The notes under the pieces: generated by a model | Databases searched by the model: none | What the model was told of the DNA's origin: nothing | What the model saw: the letters and a program-made list of their open reading frames with translations, nothing else | Program-made: the position numbers and the translations under genes | Origin: Mycobacteriaceae bacterium | Lineage (GTDB): Bacteria; Pseudomonadota; Gammaproteobacteria; Burkholderiales; Burkholderiaceae_D | DNA: 64,000 nucleotides | Assembly: GCA_903970145.1 (NCBI GenBank) | Contig: CAJCHO010000104.1 | Coordinates: forward strand, 1-64,000 | Direction of reading: 5' to 3' | Shown: in pieces, positions 17,809 to 25,674 of the stretch | How positions within the stretch are numbered: position 1 is the first letter of the stretch | How the letters are laid out: every line of letters begins with the position of its first letter

Positions 17809-17847
17809 TTGAACAATCGTATTACAATTTCCTAAACGATTGTACAA
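17809..17847. promoter_or_regulatory. long inverted repeat over the rightward operon promoter
   Basis: The arms TTGAACAATCGT (17809-17820) and ACGATTGTACAA (17836-17847) match in 11 of 12 positions around a 15-base AT-rich spacer. A TACAAT -10-like hexamer at 17843-17848 lies in the right arm, about 50 bases before the first gene of the rightward operon. A bound dimer or pair of dimers would cover the promoter. Confidence 0.5.
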
Positions 17848-17896
17848 TATTGACGGGCCTTTCAGCTAGCGGCTGCTTCGCTCTGGCGAGGCACAG

Positions 17897-19516
17897 ATGA
17901 GAACAGGGGATAAACCGGTGGACAAGCAATTTGACGCGATCGTCGTCGGGGCCGGCCACAATGGCCTGGTGACGGCCTGCTACATGGCGCGAGCCGGGCT
18001 CAAGGTGCTGGTACTGGAGCGCAAATCGATCGTCGGCGGCGCGGCAGTCAGCACGTCGCTCTACAAGGACTTTACCTACTCGAACTGCTCCTACGTGTGC
18101 AGTCTGCTGCGTCCGGAAATCATCCGCGGACTGGAGTTGCCCCGCTATGGACTGCAGGTGATCCCCTATGAAGGGGGTGGCACGCTGATGAGCAACGGCG
18201 AGCACTTTGCGACCTATACCAATCACGACGCCATGCGCCGCGAGATCGCGCGCCATTCCAAACGCGATGCCGAGGCCTACGACCGCTACTCGCGCGATGT
18301 CATGCGCCAGTGCAAGTTCATCAAGCCCTTATTGATGCACACGCCGCCGGACCCAAGCTCGTTTCTGCCGCGCGATCTGATGGAACTGGTCTACCTTGGC
18401 CAGCGCTTTCACAATCTCGGCGAAGCGCGCATGTACGACACGATCCGCTTCTACACCATGAGCGCCGCCGATTTTCTCGAGGAGTATTTCGAAAGCGATA
18501 TCGTCAAGGCGCACATGGGCGGCACCTCGATCATCGGCACGGCACTCGGACCCCGATCACCGGGAACCGCTTACGTACTCTTGCACCACTACATGGGCGA
18601 CATCGATGACGCGGTCGGCGCCTGGGGCTTCGCGCGCGGCGGCATGGGTGCGGTGACCGCCGCCATGCGTGCCTCGTTCGAGGCCAGTGGCGGTACGGTA
18701 CGCACGGACGCCGAGGTCGACCAGATCCTCGTGCGCCACGGACGCGCCAGTGGTGTCGCGTTAAAAAGCGGTGAGGAAATTCATGCCAAGACGGTGGTCT
18801 CGAACCTCGACGTCAAGCGCACCTTTCTTAACACCGTCAACGAGAAAGACCTGCCCGCCGAATTCGTGCGTGCGGTGCGCAATTTCAAGATCCGCGGCTC
18901 CTCGGGCAAGCTCAATATCGCGCTCGATGGACTGCCGAGCTTCCCTTCATTCCCCAAGGATTCGCCCTGCATTCGGGGCGACCTGCACATCACCGACACG
19001 CTCGACATGGTCGAGCGCGCCTACGACGACTGGAAGGCGGGACGCTGGTCGCAAAAGCCCTACGTCGACATGCTGCTTCCCTCGCTGATCGATCCAACCA
19101 TGGCGCCCGATGGCAAGCACTACATGTCAGTGTTCGTTCAGTACGCGCCCTACAAGCTCGCCTCAGGTGAGTGGGACGCGGCGAACCGGACTGCGTTTGG
19201 CAACACGGTCATCAATGCGATCGCCGCGCACAGCCCCGATTTCAAGGACAAGATCCTGCATGCCGAAGTGCGTTCCCCGTGGGATATCGAGAATGAAGTC
19301 GGCCTCACCGAGGGCAATATTTTCCAGGGTGAACTGACCATGGACCAGTTGCTGTTCAATCGCCCGATTCCGGGCTACGCCCAGTACCGCTCGCCGGTCA
19401 AGGGTCTCTATATGTGCGGCTCGAGCACCCATCCCGGAGGGGGGGTGATGGGCGCGCCCGGCGCCAACGCCGCGCGCGCTATTCTCGGTGATCTGGGCCG
19501 GGGGCAAGCATCATGA
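17897..19516 (+). CDS. FAD-dependent oxidoreductase, phytoene desaturase/PYROXD2-like (first of pair)
   Basis: This 539-residue flavoprotein has an N-terminal dinucleotide-binding fold (VVGAGHNGLVTACYMARAG, GAGHNG at residues 18-23, then LERKSIVGGAA). The C-terminal FAD-closing motif is YMCGSSTHPGGGVMGAPG. The family resembles phytoene desaturases and amine oxidases and is represented by human PYROXD2. Bacterial members mostly lack a known substrate. ATG 17897 follows GGCGAGG, and a GTG 21 bases on is possible. The stop overlaps the start of its paralogue by 4 bases. In this operon it would oxidise an amine or a C-N bond (inference). Confidence 0.92.
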   Translation: MRTGDKPVDKQFDAIVVGAGHNGLVTACYMARAGLKVLVLERKSIVGGAAVSTSLYKDFTYSNCSYVCSLLRPEIIRGLELPRYGLQVIPYEGGGTLMSNGEHFATYTNHDAMRREIARHSKRDAEAYDRYSRDVMRQCKFIKPLLMHTPPDPSSFLPRDLMELVYLGQRFHNLGEARMYDTIRFYTMSAADFLEEYFESDIVKAHMGGTSIIGTALGPRSPGTAYVLLHHYMGDIDDAVGAWGFARGGMGAVTAAMRASFEASGGTVRTDAEVDQILVRHGRASGVALKSGEEIHAKTVVSNLDVKRTFLNTVNEKDLPAEFVRAVRNFKIRGSSGKLNIALDGLPSFPSFPKDSPCIRGDLHITDTLDMVERAYDDWKAGRWSQKPYVDMLLPSLIDPTMAPDGKHYMSVFVQYAPYKLASGEWDAANRTAFGNTVINAIAAHSPDFKDKILHAEVRSPWDIENEVGLTEGNIFQGELTMDQLLFNRPIPGYAQYRSPVKGLYMCGSSTHPGGGVMGAPGANAARAILGDLGRGQAS

Positions 19517-21069
19517 GTCTGCGCTATCAGCACATCATCATCGGCGCCGGACACAACGGACTCGTGTGCGCGACCGTATTGGCCCGGCGCGGGCGCTCGG
19601 TGCTCGTTGTCGAGGCAAGCGATCACGTCGGCGGCATGGCGATCACCCGCGAGTTCGCGCCCGGTTTCAAGGTCTCCGCGTGCGCCCATCTGCTGCACGC
19701 ACTGCCAGCGTCCCTCATCAGGGAGCTTGACCTTGCGCGCCACGGGCTGGACTTTGCCGCCAAGCGCATGCCCACCTACGCGCTTAACGCCGACGGGCCG
19801 CCAGTCGTCATCGACGGGACGTCCGTGACGGGCGTGAGCCCCGCCGATACCCAGGCCTTCGCGAAATTTACCCGCGAGACCGCTCGCTTTGCCGGCGTGA
19901 TCGCAGGCGTGCTGGCCGTGGAGCCCTTTGGATTATCGCTCGCGAGCTGGCGCGAGCGCCTCACCGCACTGCGTCTGGGACTGCGCGTGCGGCTGCTCGG
20001 CAAGCGCGCCATGCGCGAATTCCTGCGAATTGTCGGCATGAACGCTTACGATCTGCTGGCTGACAATTTCGAGTCCACCCTTCTAAAGGGTGCATTGGCC
20101 TTCGACGCGACTCTGGGCGCCGAACATGGTGCGCGCTCGCCCGGAACGGTGCTGACCCTGCTGCACCGGCGCGCGGGACTCAGTCATACCGGAGCCGCGG
20201 GCCTGGCACAGCCGTTTGGGGGGATGGGCGCCGTCAGCGATGCGCTGGCCGCCGCCGCCCGCGCCGCCGGCGTCGAGATCCGAACCAATAGCGCGGTCAA
20301 GAAAATCCTCGTGACTGGCGATCGTGCCAGCGGTGTGGTGCTTCAGACCGGTGAGTCCATCGAAGCCGATTCGGTCATCTCCAGCGCGGACCCCAAAACG
20401 ACTTTCCTCAAACTCCTCGGTGCACGCTACCTCGATACGGACTTCGTGAGACGGGTTGATCACTTCCGCTCGAAGGGCGTTGTCGCCAAACTGCATCTGG
20501 CACTCGATGGCGCGCCGGTATTTACCGGAATCGATGTGACGGGTCAGGCGGCACGGATGATCATCTCGCCATCGATGGACTACCTGGAGCTGGCCTTCAA
20601 TCCTTCCAAGTATCGCCAGATACCAGAGCATCCGGCGCTCGAGATCAGCATGCCGAGTTTCAACGATCCGGCGCTGGCTCCCGCGGGCAAACACGTCATG
20701 TCGGTCAACATCCTGTTCGTGCCCTATGACATGGGGCCCGATGAGGCGGAGGCACGCAAGGCGCTCCTGGAGAACGTGATCGCGACGCTCGAGCGCCATG
20801 CCCCGGGCATCCGCGGGCGGATCCTCGCCAGCGAGCTCCTCACCCCGCGCGACCTGGAGCGCGAATTCGGCGTGGCCGGCGGCCACTGGCACCACGGCGC
20901 CATGTCCTTCGACCAGTTCTTCTTTACCCGCCCCGTTCCGGGAGCGAGCAACTACGCGACGCCGCTGGCAGGCCTCTACCTATGCGGCGCCGGCAGCCAT
21001 CCCGGTGGCGGAGTCATGGGACTGGCCGGGCGTAACGCGGCACACAAAGTCATCCAAGGAGGCAACTGA
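19513..21069 (+). CDS. FAD-dependent oxidoreductase, phytoene desaturase/PYROXD2-like (second of pair)
   Basis: The 518-residue product is homologous along its whole length to the preceding one. It shares the nucleotide-binding start (IIIGAGHNGLVCATVLARRG, VVEASDHVGG), the FDAT-LGAEHGARSPGT segment and the C-terminal LCGAGSHPGGGVMGLAG. The divergence between the two is large, so this is an old duplication with probably distinct roles, or a heteromer. The ATG overlaps the upstream stop (ATGA). AAGGAGG near its end serves the next gene. The substrate is unknown. Confidence 0.92.
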   Translation: MSLRYQHIIIGAGHNGLVCATVLARRGRSVLVVEASDHVGGMAITREFAPGFKVSACAHLLHALPASLIRELDLARHGLDFAAKRMPTYALNADGPPVVIDGTSVTGVSPADTQAFAKFTRETARFAGVIAGVLAVEPFGLSLASWRERLTALRLGLRVRLLGKRAMREFLRIVGMNAYDLLADNFESTLLKGALAFDATLGAEHGARSPGTVLTLLHRRAGLSHTGAAGLAQPFGGMGAVSDALAAAARAAGVEIRTNSAVKKILVTGDRASGVVLQTGESIEADSVISSADPKTTFLKLLGARYLDTDFVRRVDHFRSKGVVAKLHLALDGAPVFTGIDVTGQAARMIISPSMDYLELAFNPSKYRQIPEHPALEISMPSFNDPALAPAGKHVMSVNILFVPYDMGPDEAEARKALLENVIATLERHAPGIRGRILASELLTPRDLEREFGVAGGHWHHGAMSFDQFFFTRPVPGASNYATPLAGLYLCGAGSHPGGGVMGLAGRNAAHKVIQGGN

Positions 21070-21070
21070 G

Positions 21071-22279
21071 ATGCTCGCCAACAGCAATCAGCGTGCGCAT
21101 TATCTGCGCCCCCTGCTGACGACGCCCTTTTTTGAGCGCAGCCAGTATCTGGTCGAAACCGATACCTACGTTCCGTGGTCGGGCTATTCGACGCCGGACG
21201 TGTTTTCATCGGTGGAGCAGGAATATTTCGCGATCCGCAACTCGGCGTCGGTGTTCGATCTGACGCCGATGATCAAGTACCGCATCACCGGACCGGACGC
21301 GGAACCGTATCTGAATCACCTCATCACCCGCGACGTAACCAAGCTCAAGGTCAATCGCGTGGCTTACACCGTCTGGTGCAACGAGGCCGGTCATGTTATC
21401 GACGACGGCACGGTGTTTCGCTTCGGTCCCAACGAGTTTCATCTGTGCACGGCCGAACGCCAGCTCGACTGGTTCCTCGATGGTGCAATCGGCTTTGACG
21501 TTCAGGTCAGCGAAGTAACCGAGCAGATCGCCGCACTCGCCCTGCAGGGACCGACCTCCTGTGCCGTGCTCAAGGCGATGGGCCTTGCCGGTGTCGAAAA
21601 ACTGACCCTGTTCGAGATGGGCCACTTCAAGCTTGGCGAACTCCCCCTCATGGTCTCGCGCACCGGATTTACGGGCGATCTTGGCTACGAGCTGTGGATC
21701 GCCCCGGAAGGCGCCGTCGCGCTCTGGGACAAGCTCATGGAGGCTGGCAGCAACAAAGGCATTCGCGCCATCGGCTACCAGGCGCTCGACATGGCACGCA
21801 TCGAGGCCGGCTTCATACTGCCCAATGTCGATTTCATATCAGCCGCCAATACCGTTCGGCTAAGGCGCGAAACGACACCCTTCGAGCTCGGCTTGGAGTG
21901 GCTGGTCGCGATGGAGAAGGGACACTTCAATGGCCGCCGTGCTCTGGTCGAGGAGAAAAAGCGGGGTTCGCGGCGACGCCTGCTCGGTCTTGAAATCAGC
22001 GGCAAAAAGCCCGCACACGGCTCACTGATCTATGCTGACAAGGAAGGAAATATCGAGGTCGGCGACATCAAATCCGCGTTGTGGTCACCAACCTGCAAGC
22101 GCAATATCGCCCTGGCGATGATCGATGCACCGCACTTCAGCACTGCCAAGGAATTCTGGGTCGATATTTATGTCCACCGCGAACTGCAGTGGGATCGGCG
22201 CATGGAGCGGGCCTGGGTGGTCGACCGGCCATTTTTTGCGCCGGACCGGCGCAAAGTCACTCCAGCGGGAGACCGCTAG
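21071..22279 (+). CDS. aminomethyltransferase-family folate protein, GcvT/DmdA-like
   Basis: The product has 402 residues. The ATG at 21071 follows AAGGAGG by 8 bases. It has the GcvT fold: SASVFDLTPMIKYRITGPDAEPYLNHLITRD near the start, the folate-site segment CNEAGHVIDDGTV (D111/D112), ALQGPTS, SRTGFTGDLGYELWI and the C-terminal barrel (FELGLEWLV, RRRLLGLEI). Such proteins move a methyl or methylene group from a substrate to tetrahydrofolate, as in GcvT, dimethylglycine dehydrogenase-type enzymes or the DMSP demethylase DmdA. With PurU in the same operon, it points to demethylation feeding the C1-folate pool. No H, P or L proteins of glycine cleavage are present. Confidence 0.92.
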   Translation: MLANSNQRAHYLRPLLTTPFFERSQYLVETDTYVPWSGYSTPDVFSSVEQEYFAIRNSASVFDLTPMIKYRITGPDAEPYLNHLITRDVTKLKVNRVAYTVWCNEAGHVIDDGTVFRFGPNEFHLCTAERQLDWFLDGAIGFDVQVSEVTEQIAALALQGPTSCAVLKAMGLAGVEKLTLFEMGHFKLGELPLMVSRTGFTGDLGYELWIAPEGAVALWDKLMEAGSNKGIRAIGYQALDMARIEAGFILPNVDFISAANTVRLRRETTPFELGLEWLVAMEKGHFNGRRALVEEKKRGSRRRLLGLEISGKKPAHGSLIYADKEGNIEVGDIKSALWSPTCKRNIALAMIDAPHFSTAKEFWVDIYVHRELQWDRRMERAWVVDRPFFAPDRRKVTPAGDR

Positions 22280-22354
22280 GCGGTCGCCGGAGTCTGTACC
22301 CTCTCTGCTAGCCACAGGATCAAGCGGTCATAGGGATTTTGTTGGAGAACGCAT

Positions 22355-23620
22355 ATGAGCACGCTGCAAACAATCAAACTGCACGCCAAGGCGGCGCCCG
22401 GTCGCGACAGCTTGCGCGCGGCGCTTGCGGACTATCGTCCGGGACACGCCCTGCCTCAATCTTTCTACCAGGATCCGACGATCTTCGAGCATGATATGCG
22501 CTCGTTCGTCATGGCTCACTGGCACTGCGTCGGTCACGCCAGCATGGTCCCCAATCCAGGCGACTTCTTCACCGTCGAGATCGGCACCGAATCGATCATC
22601 ATCGTGCGCGGCAAGGACAGGCAGATCCGCGCCCTGCTCAACGTCTGTCGCCATCGCGGTTCACGCGTGTGCACCGAGAGCCAGGGTACCGCCAAGAACG
22701 GCATGTTCGTCTGTCCCTATCACGCCTGGACCTATAGTTGCACTGGTGAGCTCGAGCGCGCGCGCCTCATGCCCGAGGATTTCAGGAAGTCTGACTACGG
22801 TCTAAAGCAGGTCCCGCTACGGGTTTGCGAAGGCGTTCTTTTCATCACCTACAGTGCCGATCCCCTCGATTTCGCGCGGGTAGAAGAATCGTTCGGTCAC
22901 GCGGCCAAGGTATACGGCTGGGCAAAAGCCAAGGTCGCATTGCGCAAGATGTATGCGATCAACGGTAACTGGAAGCTCGTCGCCGAGAACTACCAGGAGT
23001 GCTACCACTGCGGTCCGGCCCACCAGGAATATTCCAAGCGCCACGTGTTCGCGCGTCCCCAGGCGCAGCGCGAGGCAGCCGATCAGGCCATGGCAGCGCG
23101 CGATGCCGAACTGGGAATCGGGCTCACCGATGTTGATTGTTTCGCCGAGGATGCCGGTTTGGGGCATGAGAGCGCCGACAGTTGCCGCTCGGCTCTGCTG
23201 GACGGCTATCTGACAGGCAGTCGCGACGGCCAGCTGGTTGCGCCATTGATGGGTGAGTTCAAGGGAAAGCGCTCGGACGGTGGATTCTCGTTTCTCGATG
23301 TCGGGCCGACTTCCAACTTCGTCGCTTACCCCGACTACGGCCTCATCTATCGCACGATTCCTCTGACCGCAAGCAAGACCGCCTTCGAGCTGATCTGGCT
23401 GGTCGACGAAAACGCCGTCGAGGGCACCGACTACCGCACCGACGATGTCGCCTGGATGTGGGACTACACCAGTCTCGAGGACAAGAAGATCATCGAGTTC
23501 AATCAGGCAGGCGTCAACTCCGCTTTCTTCGAGCCGGGTCCGTACACGCCCATGGAGAGTGACGCGGCGCGCTTTGTCGACTGGTACATCTCGAGCATGC
23601 GCCAGGTGGCGGCCGGCTAG
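22355..23620 (+). CDS. Rieske [2Fe-2S] oxygenase of the glycine betaine/carnitine demethylase type
   Basis: The 421-residue oxygenase subunit carries the Rieske ligands C98-R-H100 and C120-x-x-H123. The mononuclear iron site is in WKLVAENYQECYHCGPAHQEYS, with H218 and H223 as ligands. The ECYHC context is typical of the GbcA, choline monooxygenase and CntA group that hydroxylates N-methyl groups or cleaves quaternary amines. GGAG precedes the ATG. It sits between a folate methyl-transfer protein and a cupin, supporting oxidative N-demethylation. The ferredoxin-reductase partner usual for this group is not encoded in the window. Confidence 0.93.
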   Translation: MSTLQTIKLHAKAAPGRDSLRAALADYRPGHALPQSFYQDPTIFEHDMRSFVMAHWHCVGHASMVPNPGDFFTVEIGTESIIIVRGKDRQIRALLNVCRHRGSRVCTESQGTAKNGMFVCPYHAWTYSCTGELERARLMPEDFRKSDYGLKQVPLRVCEGVLFITYSADPLDFARVEESFGHAAKVYGWAKAKVALRKMYAINGNWKLVAENYQECYHCGPAHQEYSKRHVFARPQAQREAADQAMAARDAELGIGLTDVDCFAEDAGLGHESADSCRSALLDGYLTGSRDGQLVAPLMGEFKGKRSDGGFSFLDVGPTSNFVAYPDYGLIYRTIPLTASKTAFELIWLVDENAVEGTDYRTDDVAWMWDYTSLEDKKIIEFNQAGVNSAFFEPGPYTPMESDAARFVDWYISSMRQVAAG

Positions 23621-23700
23621 GCGGCCCCGACTCCAGAACAGAAACCCGCTGGCAGACACCAGTGACCGCTCGTTCCCGATCTTTTTGACAACACCCAGCC

Positions 23701-24060
23701 ATGGATACCCAAAAGCACCTGTTCCTGCATCGACAAGCACGTCCGGCGATCGAAGTCGACTCGCCCTGGCCCGGTACTGTCATCTCCGGTGATCCCCATA
23801 CCCTCACCATGAACGGCTACGCATCGCCGGACGGCAAGCTCCTCATGGGCGTCTGGCAATCGACCCCGGGTCTCTGGTCAATCGACTACCACGACTGGGA
23901 GTATTGCCACTTTCTTGAAGGGCGCTGCGTGATCACCCCACAGGGTGGCACCCCGGTCGAGCTTGCGGCGGGCGACGTCTTTGTGATCGAGCCGGGACTC
24001 AAGGGCACCTGGGAAGTGCTGGAGACGGTTCGCAAGTACTACGTCTTTTCCTTGTCCTGA
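23701..24060 (+). CDS. small cupin-domain protein (Cupin_3/DUF861-like)
   Basis: This is a 119-residue single-domain cupin. The two beta-barrel motifs can be seen as WSIDYHDWEYCHFLEGRCVITPQGG and LAAGDVFVIEPGLKGTWEVLE. The metal-binding His set of classical cupins is reduced, as in the (S)-ureidoglycine aminohydrolase-like and EutQ-like families. It could bind a pathway intermediate or act as a small hydrolase or regulator of the Rieske enzyme. It is co-directional, 80 bases after the oxygenase gene. Confidence 0.85.
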   Translation: MDTQKHLFLHRQARPAIEVDSPWPGTVISGDPHTLTMNGYASPDGKLLMGVWQSTPGLWSIDYHDWEYCHFLEGRCVITPQGGTPVELAAGDVFVIEPGLKGTWEVLETVRKYYVFSLS

Positions 24061-24118
24061 TGAGACGGTCGTTGAATTGCCGGACAGATACCGGCTCACA
24101 TGCATACGGAGTATCGGA

Positions 24119-24967
24119 GTGAACGAAGAATATATCCTGACCCTCTCCTGCCCTGATCGCGTGGGCATCGTCCATGCAGTCTCGGGTCTGTTGACCGCGA
24201 CGTCCTGCAATATCCTGGATAGTGCGCAACACGCCGACCTCGGGACTGGTATGTTCTTCATGCGCATCAAATTTGCCGGAGGAGATGTTTCGCGCGGCGA
24301 ACTGGAGAGCCGCTTTGAAGTGGTTGCGCGCGAATTCAAGATCCAGTGGCAGTTGCACGACGCCAGTCACCGCCCGCGGGTGCTGCTGCTGGCCTCCAAG
24401 ATCGGCCACTGCCTGAACGATCTCCTGTACCGCCATTCCTCGGGGCTTCTGGCCGCAGACGTGCGCGGGGTTGTTTCCAATCATGGGGACTTCGAGGCGC
24501 TCACCCGCGCCCATGGCCTGCCCTTCTACCATTTCCCGGTCAGTAGCGAGAATCGCGTCGAGCAGGAAGCGAGGATCCTGTCGCTGATCGATTCGGAGCG
24601 CATCGAACTCGTCGTACTGGCGCGTTACATGCAGGTACTGTCGCCGAACCTGTGTCGTGCCCTATCGGGCAAGGCAATCAATATCCACCACTCCTTTCTG
24701 CCCAGTTTCAAGGGGGCGAAGCCATATGCGCAAGCGCACGAGCGCGGCGTCAAGCTGATCGGAGCGACCGCTCACTTCGTTACCGAGGATCTCGACGAGG
24801 GGCCGATCATCGAGCAGGACGTAGCGCGGGTCGACCATGGCTACTCGGTCGAACAGATGACGGCCACCGGACGGGATGTCGAGAGCGTCGTACTGTCGCG
24901 CGCGGTGAGCTGGTTCATCCAGCGCCGCCTGCTGCTAAACGGCAGCAGGACGATCGTGTTTCGCTAG
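24119..24967 (+). CDS. purU: formyltetrahydrofolate deformylase
   Basis: The product has 282 residues, close to E. coli PurU (280). The start is GTG 24119 with GGAG 7 bases upstream; an in-frame ATG earlier gives a tail that does not match the family. An ACT domain (LTLSCPDRVGIVHAVSGLL) precedes the formyltransferase-type hydrolase domain. Catalytic residues lie in INIHHSFLPSF, GATAHFV and DLDEGPII. The enzyme hydrolyses 10-formyl-THF to formate and THF. As the last gene of a demethylation operon it would recycle THF and drain C1 units, as reported for PurU genes in betaine and sarcosine clusters. Confidence 0.95.
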   Translation: MNEEYILTLSCPDRVGIVHAVSGLLTATSCNILDSAQHADLGTGMFFMRIKFAGGDVSRGELESRFEVVAREFKIQWQLHDASHRPRVLLLASKIGHCLNDLLYRHSSGLLAADVRGVVSNHGDFEALTRAHGLPFYHFPVSSENRVEQEARILSLIDSERIELVVLARYMQVLSPNLCRALSGKAINIHHSFLPSFKGAKPYAQAHERGVKLIGATAHFVTEDLDEGPIIEQDVARVDHGYSVEQMTATGRDVESVVLSRAVSWFIQRRLLLNGSRTIVFR

Positions 24968-24992
24968 GCGCAAAGCGGCCAGACCCCGAAAC

Positions 24993-25532
24993 CTAGTCGA
25001 GTGGCAGGACCAGGTGCACGAGATGAAAGCGGACTTCCTGGCCGTGCTGTGATACGGCGAAAATGCGCTGGTCCCCGGGGGTCCCGACCTTGTAGAGCTG
25101 ACCGCCCGGATCCGGCTTGTCATCCCCGCAGCTCAATTCCTTCTTGTGTCCCTTGCGATCGGCGTCGCTCCGGGATCCCGGGTCCGAGCAGTCCAGTACC
25201 GCGCCGTAGTGACTCATTGCGTTGCGGTAGAAGTCCGCCACGCTGGTCAGCTTGTCATCGGTCGCCAGCTTGACGATGACCAGCCGGAAACTTCCGCCTG
25301 GCAACCACAGTCCCATGGTAAGCGCGGGACTGTCACCGGAGCGATCGCGCTGTACGCGCGCGCCCGGATACAACGGCAAGCCAATGTCGGACATCTTGGC
25401 CGATTCGTTCAACTCGGCTCCGTAGGATCCCTTGGAGTCCTTGGGATCGTCGGCGTGACAAGGGCCGACAACACCGATCAGCGCCACCAGCGGCACGATC
25501 ATCAGCAATGCACTACGCAGGCCTGGTTTCAT
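24993..25532 (-). CDS. secreted protein of unknown function
   Basis: The product has 179 residues from the ATG at 25532, preceded by GGGAGAA. A clear signal peptide (SALLMIVPLVALIGVVGPCHA) leads to a soluble domain with IGLPLYPGARVQRD, ADFYRNAMSHYG and two Cys residues (LDCSDPG, LSCGDD) that could form a disulfide. The YPGA pattern recurs in uncharacterised periplasmic proteins of related bacteria. It lies downstream of the Nramp-like gene on the same strand with a 142-base gap, so it may have its own promoter. No function can be given. Confidence 0.75.
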   Translation of the reverse strand: MKPGLRSALLMIVPLVALIGVVGPCHADDPKDSKGSYGAELNESAKMSDIGLPLYPGARVQRDRSGDSPALTMGLWLPGGSFRLVIVKLATDDKLTSVADFYRNAMSHYGAVLDCSDPGSRSDADRKGHKKELSCGDDKPDPGGQLYKVGTPGDQRIFAVSQHGQEVRFHLVHLVLPLD

Positions 25533-25674
25533 GGATGTTCTCCCGGTGAGTGAGTTCACTATAGAACCCCCGGCGAACGCCGTCCGTTGCCCTGCGACCA
25601 AGCGACCGATCCCCATGACAAAACGCAGCGCACCGAGCCTGAAATGCTGCGCCAGGACGCGGCGCCGGGTGTGG

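Noticed and set aside
20083-20895. 270-codon minus-strand frame within the second flavoprotein gene
   Set aside because: Composition mirrors the sense gene; no ribosome site or domain.
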